From: Piezodorus guildinii | Lineage: Eukaryota; Arthropoda; Insecta; Hemiptera; Pentatomidae | Reading direction: 5' to 3' | Assembly: GCA_023052935.1 (NCBI GenBank) | Contig: CM041298.1 | Location: 56,972,217-57,036,216 of the forward strand | Length of the DNA stretch: 64,000 bases | Shown: positions 22,795 to 35,200 of the stretch, piece after piece | Numbering within the stretch: the stretch's first letter is position 1 | Layout of the letters: each line of letters opens with the position of its first letter | Notes under the pieces: generated by a model | The model's input: the letters and a program-made list of their open reading frames with translations, nothing else | Database searches by the model: none | Told to the model about the DNA's origin: nothing | Position numbers and translations under genes: made by a program

Positions 22795-23268
22795 CTATTA
22801 GTAGAAAGTATCGAGTTTGAACCTCTCTTTATTATTTTAATAGATGTTTGGTTCTGTGTTTAGTTAATAATGAATGAAAAACGAAAATGTTTTAATGGAA
22901 CTGCACACTGTACGTTTTATAAGTTCTACAAGTATTTTGAATCAGATAAGAAATATTAGTCAGCTAAATTTGAAGTTTTATTTGTCATTGTTGTGTCTTT
23001 TAAGAGAAATTTTATGTAAAGAAGTTAATTTTTTAACTGAAAAGCCGAAGATTCTTCAGAAACATTTAAAATTCAAAGCGATAGTTGTTTAATCAAATGT
23101 AAATTATAATTGTTTTTATTTTATTCAGAAAAATGAAGTATAGGAATATATACATTATCTTAATTATTTGCTGTTTGATTATTCCTTTCAATATAATTAT
23201 TTAATAAAGTATTATGAATTAAAACAATCGTGCAGGCAGTGGCCACTGAGAATCTAGAATTAAAACTG

Positions 23269-23275
23269 ATCGATA
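23269..23275. promoter_or_regulatory. DREF-like box, kinesin side
   Basis: GATCGATA (ATCGATA core), about 180 bp upstream of the kinesin start codon. Confidence 0.35.
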
Positions 23276-23293
23276 AGAGGTAGGAAAAGTAAT

Positions 23294-23377
23294 ATGGCGA
23301 CTAGTGTCGTGGTACGGCAGGCCCGTGTAACCTTGTTGACAGGACATAAGCTCGTCTGGGATGGGGTAGATATGTGA
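23294..23377 (+). other. Upstream ORF in the presumed kinesin 5' UTR
   Basis: ATG GCG ACT .. TGA encodes 27 residues (MATSVVVRQARVTLLTGHKL then VWDGVDM). It ends 77 bp before the kinesin ATG in a locally GC-rich segment. If transcribed it could dampen translation of the main frame; its presence in the mRNA is not shown. Confidence 0.35.
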
Positions 23378-23454
23378 ATAAGTGGAAATTTTAACTTTTT
23401 TTTAATGCTTAAATTAAGTGATTCTTCTTCGTACGTTTATTCCGACGTATAATA

Positions 23455-23509
23455 ATGGCTAGTGATAAAATTCGAGTGGCTGTTAGAGTCCGGCCTTTTA
23501 ACCGCCGAG
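23455..23509 (+). CDS. Khc-73: Kinesin-73-type exon 1
   Basis: Start codon in context ATAATAATGG, 18 codons plus one base, donor GAG|GTATGT. No other in-frame ATG lies close upstream, and the MASDKI start is the usual one for the family. Confidence 0.92.
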
Positions 23510-25780
23510 GTATGTAAATATATTGCCTATAATCACTAGATTTTACCAAATAAATATAAGTTATTCAATCTATTTTTATTTCTAATTTAATAACATTGTT
23601 GTCAGTATGTTGTCATGCTTGGTTATGTTTGTTTATTTAATTGTTTATTCATGAACGTATTAATTTTTTAATATTTTTTATTTGTAATCACCTATCATTA
23701 TTTCCACACATTAAAAAAAAATCTAATGGAATTCATGTCATGTCATCTACATAAGGGCAATTTTTATGGAATCATTACGGAATGGTAGTACACCATGAAC
23801 ATTGTTATCGTAATTGACAACATTAATAATAACATTTATTTCCTGATCGGGCTCTGCATTTAATTACATTATGAATCAATCAATTACCATGTAATGTGAT
23901 TTCAGTAATCTGAAAAAGGGAAAAAATATTCCTAATTATTACCCAAACTTACAACTCACCTGATAATGACGATTTCATTCGTTCGAACAAACATTAGGTA
24001 TTACTTTTATAGAAACACAAGTTCTGTTTTTTTTAAAATTAACGGCTCTTCTTCGTCATTCTCATATTCTGGATATCGTTATTTTAAAAAAAAAGAAAAT
24101 ATTAAAAATATGTATTTTTGAGCCCAATCCTATTATTGTTATAATCTCCTTGTTTAATCTTGTTTTTATTTGTAATATATTTCTAAATTTTTAAAAAATT
24201 AAGTACGTGCACAGATATTGTATTTGCATTATACGCTGAATTATTCATATGGAAATTAACTTCAATACATTATTTTCTATTAAAATTAAATTTGATTTAC
24301 TTCTACATTAGGACATTGTTGTTTAAATGTTTATATTTTTCCTGAAATTATGTTATATAAATATAAAAAAAAGGACTTCAAAGTTTAATTATATTTTTAA
24401 TTATCTTGAAAAATGTTTATCTCTTCATTTTATTGGTAATGTTTGATACCTTTTTATGAGTTCTAAATTAATTTATAAGGTCTTAAAATGTTTTATTTTA
24501 TTTTAATTTAAAAAATATATAAATATATTATGATGGAAACAGTAAATATTGTACCCTTATTAGTAGTAGAAGGGACATTGATAGTATTTTACTATAGAAA
24601 TAAATTAATGAAAATTAATTTTTTTTTTAAATTGTAAACTACGTTAGTGTAGTTTTACAATCTGATAGTATTTTACTATAGAAATAAATTAATGAAAATT
24701 AATTTTTTTTTTTTAAATTGTAAACTACGTTAGTGTAGTTTTACAATCGTCTAGTACAATTTACATTACCAACAAGAGTTTAAATATTTTGCCTTACATA
24801 TTATTAGAAATTCACTGATATATCATTAAATATAAATTAATAGTATTGATGAATAAATTAATTTGTGGTTTGTTACTATTGTAAAATTTCGATTCGAAAA
24901 GAAAGGGGAAGGTGCGTTTTTCAATAATTGCTTTTACTTCTTTTATATTTAAGGTGCTTTGACACCATATTTAAGTTGAAGGTCGAATTCTGTGAATAAA
25001 ATTTGAGGCTGATTTGTACTTCACTACTCTTTTATTAAAAATAAATACACGACGTTTCGGCTAAAATGACATCTTCAGGTGCAAAGGAACTAATTTATCT
25101 AGTGTGAGTGGATGCTTACTACCAGAAGCCTCTAGGAGTCTAAATATTTTGACATGAGGCTTCTGGTTGTAAGCATCCACTCACACTAGATAAATTAGTT
25201 CCTTTGCACCTGAAGATGGCATTTTAGCTGAAACGTCATGCATTTATTTTTAATAAAAAAGTGGTGAAGTATAAATCAGCCTCCAACTTTATTTATGTGG
25301 CTATAGCCAATCGTATTTTTTATTTTTTTGGAAGAGATGTTACTTATTCAAATAATCTTTTTTTTTCTATTTTCTGTAAAACAAAAGGAAAATGTTTTGA
25401 TTAATTATAATTTCTAAATATAAAATTTTAATATCTAAAATATTAAAAAAAAAAAAATATTTATCACGTATAATATTTATTTTTATTGTTTAATTATAAT
25501 GATGATAACATTTTTTGTTTTGTATCTAGAACAATTTCTAAGTATGTTGTATATAAAACAATTTTTCTCTCTCTTCATGACTCATAATTTCTTTGTATAA
25601 TTAGGTTGTTATTATCTTATATCTTTATTCACATTTTTTTTTTTTTTTTTTTTTTAGAATTCATGGTCTAAAATGTTTTCTCTAATTATATCCGCAACGC
25701 TGGGTTGTGACACAGAGCGTATTAATTAAATGATAAAAACTTGGTTTTATCGGGTATATGAAAGTTCTATATGAACACAC

Positions 25781-25823
<43 letters not shown>

Positions 25824-25837
25824 CACACAACACACAC

Positions 25838-25880
<43 letters not shown>

Positions 25881-27314
25881 TAACCGTTGGCGCCTTATGA
25901 ATGGTACGCAATCAAGTGAAGTCTCAACTTTTCTTAATGAAATTAAGTTTCGTAAAAATTTTCTCTATGACGCTGCAAGGGTAGGTCTAAAAGTTGTTAA
26001 TTTTTCCAATGTTTTGAACGTAATTTTTCCCCAAGGCGAAGTTTTAAATTAACCTTAATTGAAAATTAAATCGAATTGTTATTATTTATACTTTTTAAAT
26101 TTTTACTTTCACTTACTATATATAGTAAGGGAAATTATTGCGATCGTGAAAATTTTCGAATTCCAGTTTTCAACGGAAATACACGTTTTATGGTCCCCTG
26201 AGTCCAAATAACCAAGTCCCGCGAAAAGGTCTGTGTGTGTGTGTATCCGTGTGTGGTAACTCCCGGGCGGAAATGAAAAGTCATATGAAACTGAATGAAA
26301 TTTCATATTTAAGACATCTATACGCCCGAGATATTACAAAAACTTCTTCAAAATCGGCTAACCAGAAGAGCTACTTTATACCATGCATATTGCACCTTCT
26401 TATGATTTTCTCAAAAACGGTTCCGAAGATTTTGATTAAACTCGCTATATCGATGTAAAATTCAATAGGCTTTAATATCGTGTACGTTTGATTCTGATAA
26501 AAGTAGTCTGACAGGGCTCAAATGCCAATATTTAAAATTTTCTTCTAAAGTACCTTTTAATTTTGTTGATTCTATAAAAATGACTATATTATCTTGTTAT
26601 CACTGATGAAAAACAGGTAAATATATAAATTGAATGAATTCAATACCCCACTAAAGGAAAAAGCTGAAAAAATATTTTTTTATAGTTTTTTAACTTTAGA
26701 ACAGTAATATACATGTTTAATATACCGTTGGAAAGCTAAAGATTTTAGAAAAAATATTATCTCATACACAAGCTTTTAAAAGTTAATAGAGAGTGATGAA
26801 AAGCCGATAAAACTAACTGATTATTTTAGGTTATAATATAATAGATTTTTTTAATAAAACACATGTTTCTATAGAAATTTCACTTAACCAATTATTTAAT
26901 AGTCTCACTCATTTTTATCTCTTGCTGTATTTGAAAATTCTTTAATTGATTTAAAAAAACGGAGGTGAGTGAAAATCGTGTGTTGCCCGTACCAGATTTT
27001 TATTATATTTTTATATGCTTAATATCCTAAGGAAAATACTGTTAAAAATCGTGTTTTTCTGTTAATAATACATATTTAGTATCAGAAAATTTTTGTGTCA
27101 AGTTAATGTTAAGGTCTAAATATGTAATTATCAATTAAATTAAATATTAAAGTATGAAGTAAATAATTATTGAAAAACATATAGAGAGTTTATTATTACA
27201 ATCTTATCTTCCTGGCTCATTGAAACGTTAATCTCCAAATAAAAAGTAACAATAGTTTTTTATTCCTGTAATTTATTTTTCTTCTTTTTTATTGATATAT
27301 ATTTTATAATCACG

Positions 27315-27365
<51 letters not shown>

Positions 27366-28913
27366 ATATATACATATACATGACATCGTCTGTCGGGGTC
27401 AGCTAGTTGAAACTGAATTTAAACCATTAGAAAAGAAATACGAGATTTTTTTAGATGATAAATATTTTTCGGTGACAAATTTTATTATAAAAAGAAATAT
27501 GAATATCAATATATTAAATGTACTGTCATTTTTTATTTATTTATTTTTAGTAAATTTTAAATTTAGCCAAAACAGTACCCAAATTGCCTAAACAGCTATT
27601 CTAATTTTATTATAACAGTATTGTTATTTGTCAGAAAGTTGTATAGAGGTTTCTTTTACTATTTATATATTATTAACTGTCGAATATGTTTAAGTATAAT
27701 TAATAATATGTAAAATTATAATTATTTATGTGATGGTTCGATAAATAAAAAAAAAATGATTCCGAAAATATGTTTTCAATTTGTAACTTTTTTTTCTCCT
27801 TTAATTGTATTTTTTTTCTATTAATAACTTATTGTGAGTTATAAATTCAGATGGAACTGTCTGGATATTACTTATCACCCATTTGTATGATTCCTATATA
27901 CAGTCTTTTACAACACGTCTTTTGTCTGTTATAAAGGGTACAGCCTTTGTGAAATGCGAAAAAAAAAATCGGGAAAAACTTAGATATACATTCACCTAAC
28001 AGTTTGATGACATTCATACCTGATGGAACAAATCCATAGTAATTATAAAATGGACAGAAAGGAAACAGACAATGCTATTTGCGGAAAATCGATGTTTCAT
28101 GCAAAGGTTTCACTTGGTCAAGGCTGGTACCTTGTTTAAAATATTTTAAGTGGCGGTATAATTTTCTCCTAAACTAAATTATTTAGTATTCTCTTAATTA
28201 TTACCATTTATAATTGAAAGATTGAAAAAAGTTCTTAATAAATATTTTTAACTGTTATTTAGGATAATATAATTATTCTATGATATAACAAGTCTGTTGA
28301 AAGAATAATGCAGACACTCATGTGATGTCTAGTTTTAGAGGAAATATTTGTAAGAAAGTAATCTCCATAATAAATTATAAATATAAATGTCTGATTACCC
28401 ATATAGGGTGTAATATAATTTTATTTAACTACACTTAAAAGTTATGTTGTATTTTCATAAAACAGACCATATTTTAAAAAAATCTTTGTTTTCGACCTTA
28501 AAATGAGTACACTAGTGCTAAAAAATCGTTTAAATTTTGTATTTTTAAAAATTTACACTATACACCTCTTTCCATAATCGCTGTAGCGAGAAAACAGTTA
28601 AATATAGTTTTAAAAAGATTAAAATTTGTTAATACTTTATTTGTATTTTTCCTAAATTTCTAAAAAAATATTTAAATTACCGTTGTGTAGCTCGCTTATT
28701 GAAATATATTTTACACAAATGTTTTTGTATATTTTTTGTAATTCAATATATATTTTTCTAAGTGTCGCTTACGAAAAAATACGGTATGCCCCTGTTAAAA
28801 TCTATTCAGGAACTACATTACAATTACATTTACATATTTTTCACTCAAAAATCCATTTTTTTTTTCCTACGTTTCATCCATTTTCAAGGATCCTACTTAT
28901 GTTTCAGCCCAAA

Positions 28914-29001
<88 letters not shown>

Positions 29002-32000
29002 TACTGTTCTTGTTAAACAAAATATCTGAAATATATATTCGTTATTTTCTGCTTTAGTTGGTTATCGAACATGTATTTCATATAAGCATAAGTGACAGGA
29101 ATATATATTTAGCTAATGAATTATTTTTTCATTGATATTAAACATTCTTCTTATAAGCTGTTTTTAATAAACACCATTCCATAAAAATATTTAATTTCAG
29201 ACTTAAATAGCTAAAATTTTAATTATACATTAGTTGTAATATTTCTCATAAAACTTTTAAATTGGATAAATTATCTGAACAACATGTATAGCTTTTCGGT
29301 TATGTACTTAAAAATGATTATAGTGCTTTTGGTCTACATTTTAATTTACTTTTTTAGTGAAATTTTTGTATGCATACATAACTTATGATCGGTATAATTG
29401 TTTAATCTGCTGTGTTGGGTTAATGATAAACTGTATATGCAAAAAGAATAACTGGCAGAAAACTACAAAGAGTTAGCTGAAGTAATGAATGAAGTTTTAT
29501 GAAAGTTAAAAAAAAATTTAAGAAAAGAAAAGATTAGGCTTGGTTTTCAGATATTTTCAAAGTTGTCAGAGAATCGCGGAGTGAATTAATTAAATATACC
29601 GGGTCTGCCAAATAAAAGTCAGAAAACTTCTGGGGATGATTATTGTCTTAAATATTAGTAAAAAGATAAGTATCAGGTTTGATTTGAAAAAGGAAATTAA
29701 AGTTTTGAGTTTTTCTTTACTAGATCCAGTTTTTCGTTTTGTAGGAACAGTCTTTTCATAAAGTTTGAATTCCGATTGCTCCATAGTAAAATAGACATAA
29801 TTCATTTTGCGAAATATTACTTGAGTTAACTAAATCCGCTGCCAATAAAGTGAAATACAGTGGCCTCTTAAATTATTCTTGTTTATTAATAAAAACAAGA
29901 ATTTAAGGATTGATACTTAAATTTAATTATAGGTCTATTTATTACAATTTGTACTGACCATCTGGCTCGGCATTTTTGATTTTTTTATTATCTATTATTC
30001 TCTTTCTATTAGTTTTTTGTTTTTTTTATACTCAAAACCACGTTCTAACATTTTTTACGACCATGGATTTTGTTTTGCCCATTGTGTTACAATAGTAAAA
30101 ATGTGGTTTTCAAGAAGGCGGACATTTTTTGTCGTCACAACATATTGCCTCAATTGTTAAGAAAATGGTTAAAGAAACTTAAGAAAACTAACAAAAACCG
30201 AGACTTTTACTGGTGTAAAAGTTAATTTGGACAATGAGGTTAATTTTTTATTTATAGCTTAGTTATTATCCCGTTTTCTGTCAAAATTAAGATTTTGAGA
30301 ACATTGATAATTAATGATATTTCATAAATCGTAACATTAAAAATACCGAGCGGCATCTTATTAACGATTTATGTTGGATTTACTCCTAACCAAATTTTAA
30401 TATTACTACTGTATGAATTGTAAATATTGTATGAATTGTAAATATTGTATGAATTGTAAATATTGTATGAATCTTATTATGTAGCACTATTATTATTGTC
30501 CATTGCGACAAACTGTAATACATCCGAATAAATAAATATATATTATTACTACTGTATCAAGAAACCGCAAGAATCAAGTATATTATATCGAACAAGGATG
30601 CAAATAAATTGATTGAATAATGATAAAATATTTATAGTAAAATAAGAAAATATTCGTAGCACTGCACTAGCAATGCAATGCCACTTGCTTCTTGGATCCT
30701 GCCTTTAGCTCCGAAGAAGACTCGCTACGTTGTTCGAAACGTTGGTTAAAGTTGTTCACTATTTTCAAATCTCTTTTTGACAGCAACCCGAAACATGCCA
30801 TCTATGATATTTATCACACAGTCAACTATACCATATACAAAACCATCTTAGTTGCTCTTTGGCTGGTTAATGAATAGTATTTCACCATTTTGTAATATTT
30901 TTTTTTATCGCTACCCAAATCATCTCTTCCATCTTAAAGCAAGTAAAATATTTATGTGAGTATGCTTGGCATAAATATGGTGTATGAGACTCATTCGGTT
31001 CTGAAATTCTCTTAGCTTCTGAAAAACATTTTTCGTGTTTGATAATTAATACCCGTAATTTTGAAGATATCAGAAAAAAACAAAATCAAGTGTGGTTAAG
31101 AGATTCTTCTGTAAATTTTGCTTCCTTGCAGCAGATTACCTAATTAGTGAGGAAGCTTGTTAAAAAAATTAATTAATCACACCCTTTCCTTAAGCAGTCT
31201 AAGAAGCATTCATAAGGAGCTTGGTCCTATTGTCTCGCTCACGGACCATCTTCCTTGTCCAGCCCCCTCCGAAAATTATTCTTAACTTGGCCATTGCACC
31301 TCAGGTGACCCCCAAGTAGCAAGGTGATTTGTTTATGAATTAAAAATAACATTTAATTAGTTATGGAATATTATTTTGTATCATAAGATTTAGGAAGTAG
31401 GAGCCTTTTTTATCTTATTATATCAGTTTTAGATAAACTCTGGGACCTGGAGACCCACTTGAAATTCATACAGGCTCTGTAAAGTGGTTACTCTAGATGG
31501 TGAAAAAGAAAAGATCTAAAAACAAAGCGATCCTTACTAAGTACTGATTCCTAGACATTTATTTATTTAGTTGTTTTTTTACTTTCGCATACCTATATAT
31601 GGAATATATAGCAAGAGAAAGTATCGTGAGCTTGAAAATTTCCGAATTCCAGTTTTCGACGGAAATACACGTTTAGGGTCCTCTGAGTCCAAATAACCAA
31701 GTCGCGCGACAAGGTCTGTTTGTTTATGGGTGTGCATTTGTATTAAGTATAGCAGGAAAAGTTGAATGAAACTGAATATTTCATATTTAACTTTTCACTG
31801 GAAGTACATGTTTTATGGTCTCTTGAATCCAAATTACTAAGTCCCGCAAAAAGGTCCGTGATATTTTAAAGGCAAGCAAGAAAACTAGGATTACTTGTAG
31901 CTGGGTGGTTAGTATAACAGCCTCCTATGCCAAAGGTCATGGGTTCAAACCCGCAGGTGATCCTAGGATTTTTTAATGGGAGTAAAAAATCCTTAGTTAT

Positions 32001-32236
32001 GCCGTCCTTCGGAGGGGACGTTAAAAGGTAGTCCCTAGCCTGTGCGATGTCAGGTACTCGATAAAGATCCCTGTCCTAATTAAACCTGGATAGGAAAAAT
32101 TTAGGACTCCCACTGTAGCATCGTCCGATTAGCCATAGTAGCATAAAGTGACGTTAATAAATAAACAAATAAACAAGCAAGAAAACTATAAGGCGTATAT
32201 GCCTGAGATCTTACAGTAACTTTTTTTATCAAAATC

Positions 32237-32292
<56 letters not shown>

Positions 32293-35200
32293 CCTTACCC
32301 TCTGGTTTTATTTTCGAACAAAATACAAATACAAATATAATATGTATAGCTGTCAGATTTGTCCTTCTGTTACCCGGAGGTATTCTAAAGAGGATTGCTA
32401 TATGCGCTGGATGCACTAGTAATCTTTCAAGGGCTTCTTCTAAGCCTTTATTTATCCCATTGCAAAATGGGAGGGACCATTCTTCAGGGTTTTGGCAATA
32501 AATTGAGTTCAGACATAGTCCGAACTCCTTCCCTCGGCGACAACGTCAACGAGAGGTAGTGATCCTTGCCACCTCCCAGGCTTGGGTGGTGGGGTGATAT
32601 CAGAAAATAATGGATTAGCACAGGCCTTCAGCCCATCAAAAAATTTAATGTGCCTCCGGCTGATATATTCAGGCACTGTTGGCAATACTAATTCCTGATG
32701 AAGGATATGGTTTCTGGCCCTCTGTAAGTTGGTACCTCTGACAATCCGCCGAAGGATGGAGTTCTGGAACGTCTGTAATTGTTTGAGAGTGGACTTAAAC
32801 AGATGCCGCATCAAGGGCGCACCATAGAGCATAGTCGGACGTATTATAGCCTTGTAGATCTGTAGTTTCAGCCTCAGTGAGAGCTGAGGTGACGTGAGTA
32901 GATGATTAAGTCTATAGCTCTTTCTCCTGGCCAGTTTGAGTCGTTCCCGTACGTGACTAGATAAGGTGAGGTGCCTATCTAGAGTGACGCCCAGGTAGAG
33001 GATTGAATTAGAGACTGGCAGTGTTTCTCCGTTCACTTTAAAATCAGTGGGCAAAGCGCTCTTCCCCTTCTGGAACGACATGACAATAGCATCTGTCTTC
33101 TTCGGGTTCACCCTAATGCCAATCTCCTTCAGCTCATCTACAATAGTGGTCGATGCTCCTTGTGCCAGGGTGAGAGCCCTTTTCGGTCTCATACTAGAAG
33201 CATAGATGCCAATGTCATCGGCGTAGGCTGCTACCAGTGCCATTGGGTGCTTCATTGAGATCACTTTTGCTGTAAAGATCACAAACAATAGTGGTCCCAA
33301 TACAGAACCTTGAGGAACCCCACAAATGGTGTCCTTTGAAGTTGACAATTTATCGCCTACCCTTACGACGAAGGATCTCCCGCTTAAGTAGCTTCTGATC
33401 AATCGGCATAATGAAGCTGGAAAACGATAGTCTTCCAACTGGCGAAGCAGTAACTCGTGGGATACACAATCAAACGCCTGTGTGCAGTCCAGCGAGATGA
33501 ACGCCGTGGCTTCATTGTTCTTCGTCATACGCTCTATGGTGTGCCTTTGAAGTTTCACTAAATGATGATCGCAGGCTACGCCTCGTGAGAACCCGGTCTG
33601 TTCTGGTGGAATGATGGACTCCTCACTGCAGTGCTCTAGCAGATGGTGATGGATCAGCCTCTCGAACACCTTGCTCATATGCGAAAGGAGACTGATAGGC
33701 CGATAATGCTCTGGTGAGTCTCCATCAAAATCAGTTAACCAGAAGAGCCGCTTTATACTATGCGTTTTGCACCTTTTTACGATCTTCTCAAAAATGACAA
33801 CGATTTTGTTTATACTCACTTAATCGCTGAAAAATGTATAAGGGGCTTTAATATCATATAGTTTCATTCTCATTGAAATAGCGTGTCAGTGCTTGAATCC
33901 CGATTATTAAAATAATCTAAAGAACCTTTACTGTTGTATATTCTAAAAAAAATTACTTGCCAACGGGCAATACGAGGCCTGAGCCGTGGACTGTATATAC
34001 CATTGTTGCTGTATATACATGAAATGTTTGTGTATTTTTTTGTAAATAAAGTTGGAGGATAAGAAAAAAAAAAAAAAAAATACTCATAATATCATACTCA
34101 TAGCATTGATAAATTTGATATCCAACTAAAGAAGAAAGTAGCAAACATATTTATTTAATGTAATTTTTGTGTTTCTAAACATAAGAACAGTAATATGCGT
34201 GTACAAGTTTCATATACCGTCGGAAAGCTAAAGATTTCAGAAAAAATATTATTGTATGCCCTAACTTGTAAAAGTTAATGGATATTGATGAAAAGGCGAT
34301 ACAACTAACTGATTATTTTAGAAAATAATATAATAGATTATATTTAAATTTTTCTTTCACTTACCTATATATTTTCATCTTTAACTGTATTTGAAAATTC
34401 TTAAATCGATTTTAACAACGGCGGTAAGTGAAAGTCGTTTGTTGTGCGCGCCAGATTTTTGTCAATTTTTTTTTCTTTAGTAAGATCTAATTTTGTTAAT
34501 AGCAGCTGATTCACATCTCTTTTACAGACTTATAATTCCTAGAATTAACTTCTTAAAATATTTAACTGTTTTCATCCAAGCATCGTATGCTTTGGACCTG
34601 TGTCCAATTACTTACAAATTCTAATCACTGTCGTTATGTCCTCTTCAACAGAATTTAACTGGCACTTCAAGGACGTGCATTGACTAACAAATGACATATA
34701 ATCGCAGCTGAGCCAACATATTTTTTTTGTCTGTAGTCATTTGCTTCTGTGATTTTAAAACACTAGAAGCTAAATACATTTTTTTTTTTCTAAAAATGTG
34801 TTTGAAATTGACGTATTTTCACATATTTTAATATTTTCTCTAATGGTTGAATCTTTGTAATCCACAAAGGAAACTCAATGTTGATTACCCTCAAATAAAA
34901 AGTTGCTATTTTGTTTTGGTAAATAATTTGGTGTAATGTGTAAATAATCTTCTGCAAAGTATTACCTTAATAACGGTAGGCGAAATCAGACACACCCCTT
35001 AAGTAACTGTAACCCAAAACATATAATTTTTTTATTGGTTTATTTTTTTCAATAATGAACCTTAATAATCGACCAAACAAATAAAAAAAAATTACCCTCC
35101 CTCAAAATTTAAGGGTTTACGTTTCAAGATGAATAGTATCCGAATAGAGATTAAAAAAAAATTGTTTGTCTGCCGTCCGCCGTCCGCGGCATTTCTCCGA

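Larger units (their letters stand above)
22707..23454. promoter_or_regulatory. Head-to-head promoter interval of PI31 and the kinesin gene
   Basis: About 748 bp separate the two divergent start codons. It contains two ATCGATA boxes (22788-22794 and 23269-23275), close to the insect DREF site TATCGATA, near each gene. An inverted repeat TCGATACT/AGTATCGA lies at 22789-22814. GC-richer stretches flank both genes. Bidirectional promoter function is inferred from geometry. Confidence 0.5.
25000..25290. mobile_element. Foldback element with hammerhead-like motifs in both arms
   Basis: Arms of ~130 bp (about 25003-25132 and 25156-25287) are inverted copies, separated by ~23 bp (TAGGAGTCTAAATATTTTGAC). 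Each arm carries CTGAAGAT, a short stem II and GCnGAAACGTC. No clear flanking duplication was seen. Same design as 9737-10042 but different arm sequence, so a distinct family. Confidence 0.65.
31579..34466 (+). repeat. Repeat P copy split by a SINE and a LINE
   Basis: Segments 31579-31887, 32174-32240 and 33724-34466 are co-linear with the copy at 26104-26998, ending GGCGGTAAGTGAAAGTCGTT then GCGCCAGATTTTT. Two later insertions interrupt it, each with a perfect target duplication. A copy of the left palindrome (CTTTCACTTACCTATATAT) also occurs internally at 34367. Confidence 0.8.

Noticed and set aside
22874..23092. 72-codon plus-strand frame in the promoter interval
   Set aside because: AT-rich, Leu/Ile/Lys-biased composition, no motif, no splice context; length is expected by chance here.
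25682..26052. Open frames across the CA repeat
   Set aside because: Created by the dinucleotide repeat (Cys-Val and His-Thr runs).
26600..26640. CTGATGA inside repeat P (CACTGATGAAAAACAGG) as a further hammerhead
   Set aside because: No GAAAC-H block with pairing stem follows at the right distance; the phrase is just part of repeat P.
28683..29057. 124-codon frame with a long Tyr-Ile run
   Set aside because: Created by the AT microsatellite; the flanks have no coding features.
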